Both the position numbers and the translations under genes were made by a program. From Desulfoplanes formicivorans (lineage in GTDB: Bacteria > Desulfobacterota > Desulfovibrionia > Desulfovibrionales > Desulfomicrobiaceae), in contig NZ_BDFE01000004.1 in NCBI RefSeq assembly GCF_001748225.1, positions 205,894 to 269,893 of the forward strand: 64,000 nucleotides of DNA, written 5' to 3'. Below the pieces are notes generated by a model. It saw nothing but the letters and a program-made list of their open reading frames with translations, ran no database searches and was not told the DNA's origin. Shown piece after piece: positions 52,165 to 60,786 of this stretch; within the stretch, counting starts at the first letter, position 1; each line of letters opens with the position of its first letter.

Positions 52165-53913
52165 ATGAATAAAAAAATAATGGGATGCAGCATTGGTAAT
52201 TGCGTACATGTTGCAGGAGTTGCGAACTTTTTTAGACTTGCTGATACTCGCGGATTTGATACTATTTTACTAGGGGCTGCTGTTTCTCCCGATCGTCTGG
52301 CGAATGAAGTTTTTACCCAAAAACCGGATATATTATGTGTCGGATATCGATTGACTCCGGAAAATGGTCAAAAAATACTGTTACGACTTATTCGTCTTTT
52401 ACAAAATTATACTTTGCCTATTAAAAAGATTTTTGGCGGCACTCCAAAGACAGTTGCGCTAGCGAAACAGCTAGATTTTTTTGATTATTTTTTTATTGGA
52501 GAGGAAAGTATTGATCGCCTTGAATCTGTTTTTTCTTGGCTTAAGGGAGGAGATTTCCCTGCGGTTAACTCTCTTGCTACAAAACGACGCCCGGCAGTAC
52601 AACTGGCACTTGATTCTCTCCCAATGATAAATAATCAAGGGATGCAGATGCCCTTGCTCCGTCATCATTTCGGTTTACCACGCATGCAAGACACCATTGA
52701 TGGCGTGACGAGAATTGCCGAATCCGAGGCGCTCGATATAATTTCATTGGCTCCAGACCAAAATGCACAAGAATTTTTTTTCCGACCTGAAGAACAAAAT
52801 TCTTCCCTAAACGGTGCTGGAGGTTTTCCTGTCCGAAATAAAAGTGAACTGCTTGAACTCAACCTTGCTCGAAAATATGGAAATTACCCATATTTAAAAA
52901 TATACTCAGGAACTCAGGATCTTTTATCGTGGGCGCAATTAAGTTGCGAAACCATTGACAACGCGTGGGGGACTATTCCACTTTGTTGGTATAGTGAACT
53001 TGACGGACGCTCAAAAAGGCCACTTGAGACAGCCATCACTGAAAATATTGATGTCATAAAATGGTACGCATCCGTTGGTAAACCAGTTGAAATCAATGAA
53101 GCCCATCATTGGTCCCTTCGAGATGCTCCAGATGTCATTGCGATTGTAATGGCTTATATCGCAGCTTATATAGCCAAAAAAAGTGGTGTGAAGCAATATA
53201 TCGCACAATATATGTTCAACAACCCAAGCTTTACATCCATGCCGCATGATATCGCCAAGATGGCGGTTAAAACAATGCTTGTTCAATCACTTGAGGACGA
53301 TTCTTTCAGGACATATCGACAGCTGCGTGCGGGATTAGCTCATTTTTCAATAGACTTGGATGTGGCTAAAGGACAAATTGGCGCGGCCACATCAATGATG
53401 ATGGCATTCAACCCCCACATCCTTCATGTCGTTGGATTCACCGAAGGCGATCACGCAGCAAACGCCGAAGAGGTTATCGAAAGTTGTAAAATTACTCGTG
53501 GCGTCATTAAAAATATATCTTATGGCTTACCTAATATATTTGCAGATAAAAACATTAAAAACAAAGCGATATCATTATTTAAGCAATCCCAAATATTATT
53601 AAATGCCATAAGGTTATTTGGCTATAAAATTGGCAGCGAAGACCCCTTATCCGATCCTAAAGTTATATCAGAATCGATCAAAAAAGGTATCCTAGATGCA
53701 CCGCATTTGCGTGGACAACCTTGTGCCCTAGGGTCAATAAAAACATTACCATGGGATGGGGGATGTGTTGCTACTGATCAGAATGGTAATGCTATTTCTG
53801 AACAGCAACGGCTTGCCGCACCGATGAGACAATTAGGAATTGACCCTAGAGAGCTATTAGATTTTGATCCCCTTTTTGGTAAATTTTCCCTACCTCAACT
53901 CACAATATCATAA
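52165..53913 (+). CDS. Cobalamin-binding protein with mutase-like TIM-barrel region
   Basis: A 582-residue protein not expected in a glycan locus. Residues 1-125 look like a B12-binding domain: CSIGNCVHVAGVANFFRLA (DxHxxG-like motif with His and Gly kept, first Asp replaced), GFDTILLGAAVSPDRL, then KPDILCVGYRLTP and IFGGTPKTV. Residues about 240-470 resemble the TIM-barrel of glutamate/methylaspartate mutase E-type subunits: SCETIDNAWGTIPLCWYSEL, WYASVGKPVEINEAHHWSL and FNPHILHVVGFTEGDHAANA. The fused order (B12 domain first) differs from the usual two-subunit mutase. The reaction is unknown; a carbon-skeleton rearrangement of an amino-acid substituent is inference. Confidence 0.6.
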   Translation: MNKKIMGCSIGNCVHVAGVANFFRLADTRGFDTILLGAAVSPDRLANEVFTQKPDILCVGYRLTPENGQKILLRLIRLLQNYTLPIKKIFGGTPKTVALAKQLDFFDYFFIGEESIDRLESVFSWLKGGDFPAVNSLATKRRPAVQLALDSLPMINNQGMQMPLLRHHFGLPRMQDTIDGVTRIAESEALDIISLAPDQNAQEFFFRPEEQNSSLNGAGGFPVRNKSELLELNLARKYGNYPYLKIYSGTQDLLSWAQLSCETIDNAWGTIPLCWYSELDGRSKRPLETAITENIDVIKWYASVGKPVEINEAHHWSLRDAPDVIAIVMAYIAAYIAKKSGVKQYIAQYMFNNPSFTSMPHDIAKMAVKTMLVQSLEDDSFRTYRQLRAGLAHFSIDLDVAKGQIGAATSMMMAFNPHILHVVGFTEGDHAANAEEVIESCKITRGVIKNISYGLPNIFADKNIKNKAISLFKQSQILLNAIRLFGYKIGSEDPLSDPKVISESIKKGILDAPHLRGQPCALGSIKTLPWDGGCVATDQNGNAISEQQRLAAPMRQLGIDPRELLDFDPLFGKFSLPQLTIS

Positions 53914-53933
53914 ATTGGCTTTAATAACCACTC

Positions 53934-55310
53934 ATGATAACAATTTTTTCATCCCCAACCTGCCAACCCGAGCGCGAGTACATTTGCCACGTACTCTTCA
54001 AAGAATTTCTTGGGCTGGAATATCGCATCACATTTTCAGACCAACATTTTTGGACAATTCAGGAAAGCAATGGATACGCACTCATCCTTCCTGACCATCT
54101 TTTCCAGGTACCTCAAAACAAATGGCTTACACCGGATTCCCTTCCATCCCAGCCCCTCCAGATCTGGGACACCAGCGCTGCGGGAATCCATTGCCCTCTT
54201 GTCAGCCCTAAAATCCCGATCATTTATGGTGATTTGGAATTTCCATCCAAGTTCCCCTTTTTAAACCCCAAACCCGAAAAACACTACATTCTCCCCATCG
54301 ATATTCTTGGTTCTGCCTTCTTCATGCTCACCCGCTACGAAGAAGTGGTAAAAACAGATAGGGATGAACATGGTCGTTTTCCAGCAACAGCCAGCCTGGC
54401 ATTTCAAGAAGGATTTCTCGATAGGCCGATTGTTAATGAGTATCTTGAAATACTTTGGTTTTATCTGAAAAAAATCACGAAAAACGAAAAACGAAAAACG
54501 AAAAAATTCGCCGTAATCCCTACTCACGATGTAGACGTTCCGTATCGATATCGATTTGTCCCCCCGTGGAAAATCGCTAAGACCTTGGCTGGCGACTTGG
54601 TCAAACGAAAAAGTCCTCGTCTTTTTTGTGAAAATGTATGGAACATCGTTACCAGTAAAAAAGATCCATACGATAATTTTGACCTAATCATGGACATTTC
54701 CGAGCGGGCAGGTCTGGCTTCTTCGTTTTATTTTATGGCGGGAGGAAAGACGAGATTTGATTCGCCCTATCCTCTTGATCATCCGGCATTACAAGACATT
54801 ATTCAATCAATTCATGATCGCGGACATCATGTCGGCTTCCATCCGAGCTATGCAGCTGGGTTAGATAAGAGAATCTGGAAGGAGGAGATGAGCACCTTGC
54901 GCAGAGCCGCTGGTGACATCCCCTTGGTGGGCGGGCGAGAACACTATCTGCGCTTCAAAACTCCGGAAACCTGGCGATATTGGGCTGAGTCTGAAATGCC
55001 GTATGACTCCACCCTGAGCTTTGCCGATATGGCGGGTTTTCGTTGTGGGGTATGTTATCCGTTTCCGGTTTTCGATGTGGAGAAGCGGCAGTTGCTCGAT
55101 CTGATGGAACGGCCCCTGATCATGATGGAATGCACGGTTATTGACGAACGGTACATGAATCTTGGAGCCACGGAAGCAGCGGAAAAGTACATGCAGGTGC
55201 TCAAGGAGCGATGCATGATATTTAATGGTGAGTATGTTGTGCTCTGGCACAATACAAGGTTTGTGGATGATGAAGAGATAGGTTTGTATAAAGAATTGAT
55301 TGAAGCATGA
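53934..55310 (+). CDS. Polysaccharide deacetylase family protein with N-terminal DUF7033-like domain
   Basis: A 458-residue protein. Residues 1-170 match the domain often fused in front of polysaccharide deacetylases in capsule loci (YILPIDILGSAFFMLTRYEE, then DRDEHGRFPATASLAFQEGF). From about residue 190 a NodB-like fold carries the metal-site Asp motif in IPTHDVDVPYRY and the His motif in HVGFHPSYAAG; GREHYLRFKTPETWRYW follows. No signal peptide is visible, so it may act on lipid-linked or nucleotide-linked sugars in the cytoplasm. It follows the cobalamin protein by 20 nt. A 141-nt gap without a gene separates it from the epimerase. Confidence 0.82.
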   Translation: MITIFSSPTCQPEREYICHVLFKEFLGLEYRITFSDQHFWTIQESNGYALILPDHLFQVPQNKWLTPDSLPSQPLQIWDTSAAGIHCPLVSPKIPIIYGDLEFPSKFPFLNPKPEKHYILPIDILGSAFFMLTRYEEVVKTDRDEHGRFPATASLAFQEGFLDRPIVNEYLEILWFYLKKITKNEKRKTKKFAVIPTHDVDVPYRYRFVPPWKIAKTLAGDLVKRKSPRLFCENVWNIVTSKKDPYDNFDLIMDISERAGLASSFYFMAGGKTRFDSPYPLDHPALQDIIQSIHDRGHHVGFHPSYAAGLDKRIWKEEMSTLRRAAGDIPLVGGREHYLRFKTPETWRYWAESEMPYDSTLSFADMAGFRCGVCYPFPVFDVEKRQLLDLMERPLIMMECTVIDERYMNLGATEAAEKYMQVLKERCMIFNGEYVVLWHNTRFVDDEEIGLYKELIEA

Positions 55311-55451
55311 ATTTTTCTATTCAAAAATTGATTTGAAATAGTTTCGAATTATAAATGACTCCAAAATGGCCGGTGTTATGCGTCCACCTTAAAATACCGA
55401 AGGCCAAAAAATATAATCAATACCTGCAAGCACATATAGGTCAGCTGAATT

Positions 55452-56600
55452 ATGAAAATTCTTACCATTGTTGGTGCCCGGCCCCAGTTCATCAAGGCGG
55501 CCATGGTCAGTCGGGCGATTATCGCCCATAATGAACAATTGGATTCCGATAATCGTAACGTTATCACTGAAGTCATCCTTCATACCGGCCAGCACTATGA
55601 CGACAACATGAGCCGAATTTTCTTCGACCAAATGGGCATCCCCAAACCTGCCTGCAATCTGCAAGTCGGCTCGGGAACGCATGGAGATACTACAGGCAAA
55701 ATGCTTGGCGGTATCGAGAAAGTGATTCTTGATGAAGAACCGGACTGGGTTCTGGTCTACGGGGATACTAATTCCACTCTGGCCGGAGCTCTAGCCGCCT
55801 CCAAGCTCCATGTTCCGGTTGCCCATGTGGAAGCGGGACTTCGATCTTTTAACAAAAAAATGCCGGAAGAAATCAACCGCATCCTGACAGACCATGTTTC
55901 ATCACTTCTTTTTTGTCCTACCACCACTGCTGTCAAAAATCTCGCCAACGAAGGAATTACAGACAATGTGCATCATGTGGGCGACGTAATGTATGATGCG
56001 GCATTAGTGTTTGGAGAAATTGCAGAAAAACAGTCGAAAATTCTTTGTCAGTTATCTCTTTTGCCCAAATCTTATTATTTGGCAACGGTTCACAGAGCGG
56101 AAAATACGGATAACTTTGAGCGTCTGAAAAATATTTTTGACGCATTTTGCGAGATCGCGACTGAAGATTGCCCGATCATTCTCCCGCTTCATCCAAGAAC
56201 AAAAAAGGCTCTTCTAAAGATTGGCCTTGCCGTTGAAAAAGACTGTTTGACTGATAATATTGAATTCTCGACTCCCTTGGAATTTGCCAATCCACATGTG
56301 AAGGCTACTCAACCGATTTCCTTTTTGGACATGGTTATGCTTGAAAAAAATGCGAAAGCCATCATGACCGATTCTGGAGGAGTCCAAAAGGAAGCGTATT
56401 TCCACAAAGTTCCTTGTGTGACATTGCGGGATGAAACAGAGTGGGTGGAGACGGTTGATGCGGGGTGGAATAAGCTTGTTGGTGCTGACAAACATATGAT
56501 TATGGAAGAATGTATGGCTGAAGATATTTCGTTACGTGTTTATCATCTTTATGGTAAGGGAAATGGAGGGGAGCAAATTGTCTCCTCTTTGTTCTGTTAA
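55452..56600 (+). CDS. wbpI: UDP-GlcNAc 2-epimerase family, probably UDP-2,3-diacetamido-glucuronate 2-epimerase (WbpI-like)
   Basis: A 382-residue WecB-type epimerase. The family start ILTIVGARPQFIKAAMVSRA is followed by HTGQHYDDNMSRIFFDQMGI, VYGDTNSTLAGALAA, HVEAGLRSFNKKMPEEINR and the C-terminal TDSGGVQKEAYFHKVPCVTLR. With wbpA, B, D and E in the same locus it most likely epimerises C2 of UDP-GlcNAc3NAcA to the ManNAc3NAcA form rather than plain UDP-GlcNAc. That substrate choice is contextual. It follows the deacetylase-like gene; the next glycosyltransferase starts 10 nt after its stop. Confidence 0.82.
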   Translation: MKILTIVGARPQFIKAAMVSRAIIAHNEQLDSDNRNVITEVILHTGQHYDDNMSRIFFDQMGIPKPACNLQVGSGTHGDTTGKMLGGIEKVILDEEPDWVLVYGDTNSTLAGALAASKLHVPVAHVEAGLRSFNKKMPEEINRILTDHVSSLLFCPTTTAVKNLANEGITDNVHHVGDVMYDAALVFGEIAEKQSKILCQLSLLPKSYYLATVHRAENTDNFERLKNIFDAFCEIATEDCPIILPLHPRTKKALLKIGLAVEKDCLTDNIEFSTPLEFANPHVKATQPISFLDMVMLEKNAKAIMTDSGGVQKEAYFHKVPCVTLRDETEWVETVDAGWNKLVGADKHMIMEECMAEDISLRVYHLYGKGNGGEQIVSSLFC

Positions 56601-56610
56601 GAGAATAGCT

Positions 56611-57897
56611 ATGAAAATACTAATCATTACTCATTATTTTCCTCCAATGAATTCTATTGCATCATTGCGTCCATATTCCTGGGCAAAGTACTGGTCGAGA
56701 GCAGGGCATGATGTGACAGTTCTAACGACAAAAAAAAACAATAGCTGTAGTAATTTAAATCTAGAAAATAATGGATTTGACATTATTCGTTCTAACTTTA
56801 AATTTATTAATAATTTAAGAAGTAGTGGCAAAGTAATAGGTGAAAACAAAAAGAATATAAGTTATCGCAGTTTAACATTTTTAAAAAATAAATTAAAAAG
56901 GATAAGCTATAAAACAGGTTGTTTTTTATGGGACTGTAGAATTCCTAATATATTTCATTTTTGGGTAAATGATGCTGTAGAAAAAATTAAATATTCAAAC
57001 AAAACATTTGATGTCGCTGTTTCTACATTTGCACCGTATGCAACGTTCGATATTGGATATAAACTAAAATCCATGGGGATCGTAAAAAAACTAGTGCTTG
57101 ATTACCGTGATTTATGGTTAGATAGCCACATGTTTAAAGGTATTTTTCCGTTTCAAATTTATGAAAAAAAATTAGAAAAGAAATATATTTCAGAAGCGAA
57201 CATTGTGGTAACTGTTAGTAAGCCTCTTAGTTCCATTTTACAAAACAAATATCCTGATGCTCGTGTAGAAACTATTGAAAATGGTTTTGACAACGAAGAT
57301 ATTGAAAATATATCTCCAGAGCCTTACTGGAATGATGATAAAATAAGAATTGTATATACAGGAAGTATTTATCCCGGCAAACGAGATCCAAGTCCTCTAT
57401 TTAAGGCTATTAATGGTTTGAAAACAAGAAAAAATTATAATTTTCTGCTAAAAAAACTTGAAATACTGTTTGTCGGAGGGAGTTGTAAAAATATTGAAGA
57501 ACTCGCTTTCAAATATGGTATTCACGAACATGTGAAATATGGCGGTTTTTTACCTCGTGAAGATGCACTGCGAATGCAGCGAGATGCCCACGTATTGCTT
57601 TTTTTAGAGTTTGAAGCTCCGGGGGTAGATGGAATTTTAACAGGAAAACTTTTTGAATATCTTGCATCAGGAACTGAAATTTGGGGGGTGGGAGTTACTG
57701 AAAAAAGCTCCTCCGGACACCTCATTAAAGAGGCAGGGGCAGGAAAACTATTCGGTAAAAATTGCGATTTGATTGAAAAATCTATTTTGGAGTTGTTGGT
57801 ATCAGAACTCAAACCGAAATTGAAAGTGAATAAGAAGGTTATTAATCGGTATGACCGGGAAATGCTCGCGGAAAGGTTAATCCATTTGGTGCAATAG
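56611..57897 (+). CDS. Glycosyltransferase family 4
   Basis: A 428-residue GT-B glycosyltransferase from ATG 56611. The N-terminal acceptor domain begins MKILIITHYFPPMNSIASLR and contains VLDYRDLWLDSHMFKG. The C-terminal nucleotide-sugar domain has RIVYTGSIYPGKRDPSPLF, the segment VKYGGFLPREDALRMQRDA, and LTGKLFEYLASGTEI with the conserved Glu. The acceptor and donor are unknown; in this locus it would add one sugar of the repeat unit. It is strongly A+T-rich like the 48-54 kb genes. No membrane segment is visible. Confidence 0.87.
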   Translation: MKILIITHYFPPMNSIASLRPYSWAKYWSRAGHDVTVLTTKKNNSCSNLNLENNGFDIIRSNFKFINNLRSSGKVIGENKKNISYRSLTFLKNKLKRISYKTGCFLWDCRIPNIFHFWVNDAVEKIKYSNKTFDVAVSTFAPYATFDIGYKLKSMGIVKKLVLDYRDLWLDSHMFKGIFPFQIYEKKLEKKYISEANIVVTVSKPLSSILQNKYPDARVETIENGFDNEDIENISPEPYWNDDKIRIVYTGSIYPGKRDPSPLFKAINGLKTRKNYNFLLKKLEILFVGGSCKNIEELAFKYGIHEHVKYGGFLPREDALRMQRDAHVLLFLEFEAPGVDGILTGKLFEYLASGTEIWGVGVTEKSSSGHLIKEAGAGKLFGKNCDLIEKSILELLVSELKPKLKVNKKVINRYDREMLAERLIHLVQ

Positions 57898-58279
57898 AGG
57901 AATCCGATACCCACTGATCCTTTTTGATTCTAAGTGTGTTGTAACGTTTTTCAACTGCCATCCTGGATTCCGGAGATTTATAACGAATCGGTAGTGGCCG
58001 GTTAAGGACTTGCGTGTCCGATTGTATGAGGATCACCATTGCGAGTATCAGCAAGCTTACCTTCTGTTTCCCTGAGTACATCCTGAATTATGCAATGGGC
58101 GGCCTGCCCCTTCGAACTGATTTTTGCACCATCAGCATATTCTAAAAGGCTGAAACTGTTTCGTTGGCAAAATTGGATTAAAAAAATTATACACAATAAG
58201 TAAATGATTCCCCGCTGTTTCAATCCCTACCCTTCTTAAAACAGTAAGTGATCAATTTATTTCGCAGGATTCAATCCCT
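57898..58279. other. Intergenic region with decayed coding look
   Basis: A 382-nt gap. The minus strand holds overlapping short frames (for example 58002-58223, beginning [18 protein letters not shown], and 57842-58081) that look like a frameshifted remnant of a small membrane protein, but no family is recognised. The motif TTCAATCCCTACCCTTCTTA (58220-58239) recurs imperfectly across the rfbA start at 58269-58289. Confidence 0.4.
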
Positions 58280-59173
58280 ATGCTTCTAAAATCTCGTGTA
58301 GGCATCATCCTCGCCGGTGGTTCAGGTACTCGCTTGTACCCCCTTACTCAAGGGATCAGCAAACAGCTGATGCCCATTTATGACAAGCCCATGATTTATT
58401 ACCCACTGAGCACGTTAATGCTGGCAGGGATCAGGGATATTCTTGTCATTTCAACCCCGTCAGATCTGCCCTTGTACAGACGTCTTCTGGGTGACGGCTC
58501 ACAATGGGGGCTTTCGTTATCCTATGTCGAACAGCCATCCCCGGATGGTCTGGCCCAGGCGTTTCTCATCGGGGAATCATTTATTGGCGATTCCCCCTGT
58601 GCTTTGGTCTTGGGCGATAATATCTTTTATGGCCACAGCCTCCCCAAGGGATTGAAGACTGCGACTGAGCGCAAACAGGGGGCAACGATCTTCGGATATC
58701 ATGTATCCAACCCGACGGCTTACGGCGTTGCGGAATTCGATCCAGCCGGAAATGTCATTTCTCTGGAAGAAAAACCCGTCAGGCCCAAGTCCAATTTCGC
58801 AATAACCGGGCTCTATTTTTATGACAATCAGGTTGTGGACATTGCCAAGTCCATCACCCCCTCTGCACGGGGAGAACTTGAAATTACGGATGTGAACAGA
58901 CGCTATCTGGAAAGGGAGCAGCTTCACATGGAATTTTTGAGCCGCGGGTGCGCATGGCTGGATACCGGGACTCATGACAATCTGCTTGCTGCTGCCCTTT
59001 TTGTGCAGACCTTGGAAAAACGCCAGGGGCTCAAGATTGCCTGTCCCGAAGAGATCGCCTTCAGACAGGGATTTATCACTGCAGATGACCTGGTGCGTCA
59101 GGCCGAACCGCTACGCAAGAGCGGATACGGGGAGTACCTGCTTGGACTCCTCAATCAGGAGAATCCTTCATGA
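58280..59173 (+). CDS. rfbA: Glucose-1-phosphate thymidylyltransferase
   Basis: Makes dTDP-glucose from dTTP and glucose 1-phosphate, the first step to dTDP-rhamnose and related deoxysugars. It has 297 residues. The pyrophosphorylase motif is [16 protein letters not shown], followed by [30 protein letters not shown] and [34 protein letters not shown] and [10 protein letters not shown] are also typical. The stop overlaps rfbC by 4 nt. The composition returns to that of the core genome here. Confidence 0.96.
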   Translation: MLLKSRVGIILAGGSGTRLYPLTQGISKQLMPIYDKPMIYYPLSTLMLAGIRDILVISTPSDLPLYRRLLGDGSQWGLSLSYVEQPSPDGLAQAFLIGESFIGDSPCALVLGDNIFYGHSLPKGLKTATERKQGATIFGYHVSNPTAYGVAEFDPAGNVISLEEKPVRPKSNFAITGLYFYDNQVVDIAKSITPSARGELEITDVNRRYLEREQLHMEFLSRGCAWLDTGTHDNLLAAALFVQTLEKRQGLKIACPEEIAFRQGFITADDLVRQAEPLRKSGYGEYLLGLLNQENPS

Positions 59174-59718
59174 AATGTATACCTACAGGCATCCCTGATG
59201 TCCTAATTCTTGAACCCCGCATCTTTGGAGACAACAGGGGTTTTTTCATGGAAACCTGGAATCGCAGGGACTTTGCCCAGCTGGGCATTGATCGGGATTT
59301 TGTCCAGGATAATCACAGCCAATCACGCAAGGGCATCCTGCGCGGCCTGCATTATCAGATCCGACATCCCCAGGGAAAGCTGGTTCGTGTTATTCGGGGA
59401 GAAGTGTTTGATGTGGCTGTTGATATCCGCAAGCATTCCCCTACCTTCGGCAAGTGGGAGGGCGTGATTCTTTCCGAAGAAAACAGACGTATGCTCTGGA
59501 TTCCTCCAGGATTTGCCCATGGCTTTTATGTGACCAGCGAGACAGCAGAATTCGTATACAAGTGCACAGATTTCTACGCGCCTCAGTATGAACGTTCCAT
59601 CATCTGGAATGATCCGGATATCGGCATTGACTGGCCTTTGGATGGGGAGGAACCAGTGCTTTCGGAAAAGGATCAAAACGGGACATGTTTTGCCCAGGCT
59701 GAGGTGTTTGAAAGATAA
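59170..59718 (+). CDS. rfbC: dTDP-4-dehydrorhamnose 3,5-epimerase
   Basis: Cupin-fold epimerase of the dTDP-rhamnose pathway, 182 residues. Conserved features are [17 protein letters not shown], the catalytic His in [29 protein letters not shown] and [15 protein letters not shown] with the second His. It is translationally coupled to rfbA. The remaining pathway genes rfbB and rfbD are not in this window. Confidence 0.96.
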   Translation: MKCIPTGIPDVLILEPRIFGDNRGFFMETWNRRDFAQLGIDRDFVQDNHSQSRKGILRGLHYQIRHPQGKLVRVIRGEVFDVAVDIRKHSPTFGKWEGVILSEENRRMLWIPPGFAHGFYVTSETAEFVYKCTDFYAPQYERSIIWNDPDIGIDWPLDGEEPVLSEKDQNGTCFAQAEVFER

Positions 59719-59743
59719 ACCAGAAAAGGTACGAGCTAACTGT

Positions 59744-59772
59744 TTAACAATGTCCTCAAGTCTGTAGCAGGA
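59744..59772. repeat. asnB 3'-end fragment, left copy of cassette-flanking repeat
   Basis: TCCTCAAGTCTGTAGCAGGA (59753-59772) is identical to 63770-63789, which spans the stop of the asparagine synthase gene. A few more bases upstream (TTTAACA) also agree. It brackets the three-gene cassette 59851-63784. Confidence 0.75.
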
Positions 59773-59850
59773 TCACACTCTGTAAATTTGACTATTTGTG
59801 GACCATTTTTCTACCTGTTGCCGCAATAAACACTTACAAGGTAAATAAAG

Positions 59851-60786
59851 TTGATCGATATCATCACTGTTAACTGGAACGCTGGCTATCAACTCAAAGA
59901 ATGTCTGGAGTCCGTTATCGCCAACAACAAAAACGAAGTATCCCGTATTATCGTGGTGGATAATGGATCAACAGACAATTCAGCCAATGAAGTTGAAAAG
60001 TTACCCAATGTTGAGGTCATCCGCACTGGCCAGAACCTTGGCTTTGCAGCGGCCTGCAATATTGGCGCGAAGGCTGGTCAGTCACCCTACATACTTTTTC
60101 TGAACCCGGATACACGGCTTGAACCAGAGTCCCTCTCTATACCTCTGGCCTTTATGGAAAACCCCGAAAACAAGAAAGTCGGTATTTGCGGTATCCAACT
60201 TGTTGACGAACAAGGCAAGGTAAGTCGGACTTGTGCACGTTTTCCTACGTTAGGGCGCCTGTTGTCCTCCGCTCTGGGGTTCGATAAATTGCCGGGGTTG
60301 AAGGGCCGTGGAGTTCATATGGCTGACTGGGACCATTGCACGACAACTCGTGTTGGTCACGTTATGGGAGCGTTTTATTTTATACGACGTGAAACATTTG
60401 AACTCGCTGGTGGATTTGATGAACGTTTCTTCGTTTATCTGGAGGATGTTGATCTATCAAAACGGGTGGCCCAAATTGGCTGGGATATTTGGTACTTAAC
60501 TCAATCCCGAGCCTATCATGCCGGTGGGGGTACATCACGACAGGTAAAGGCGCGTCGCCTTTTTTATTCATTGCGCAGTCGTTTGCTTTACGCTTTTAAG
60601 CATTTTCCTGTCTGGCAAGCGTGGCTGTTGATATTCATCACGAATGCAATCGAACCGTTTACCCGTTCCGTCTGGTGTTTGATGCGTGGTGATGTCGTTG
60701 GAGTTAAGAACACTTTTGAGGCGTACCGTATGCTTTGGCGTTCTATGGGACATATTTTGCGAGGCGATGGGCGATACAATCCATGA
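59851..60786 (+). CDS. Glycosyltransferase family 2
   Basis: A 311-residue GT-A inverting glycosyltransferase of the rhamnosyltransferase-like (WbbL) type. It has IDIITVNWNAGYQLKECLES, VVDNGSTDNS, GQNLGFAAACNIGAK, and the DxD-like FLNPDTRLEP. The acceptor side reads GHVMGAFYFIRRETFELAGG followed by DERFFVYLEDVDLSKR. Translation appears to begin at TTG 59851 with AAGG ten bases upstream; no better ATG exists before the first conserved residue. Its stop overlaps the next gene by 4 nt. The donor may be dTDP-rhamnose, by analogy only. Confidence 0.9.
   Translation: MIDIITVNWNAGYQLKECLESVIANNKNEVSRIIVVDNGSTDNSANEVEKLPNVEVIRTGQNLGFAAACNIGAKAGQSPYILFLNPDTRLEPESLSIPLAFMENPENKKVGICGIQLVDEQGKVSRTCARFPTLGRLLSSALGFDKLPGLKGRGVHMADWDHCTTTRVGHVMGAFYFIRRETFELAGGFDERFFVYLEDVDLSKRVAQIGWDIWYLTQSRAYHAGGGTSRQVKARRLFYSLRSRLLYAFKHFPVWQAWLLIFITNAIEPFTRSVWCLMRGDVVGVKNTFEAYRMLWRSMGHILRGDGRYNP

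Noticed and set aside
58220..58289. TTCAATCCCT-type imperfect repeat resembling a CRISPR repeat start
   Set aside because: Only two imperfect copies, one lying across the rfbA start codon; no spacer pattern and no cas genes.
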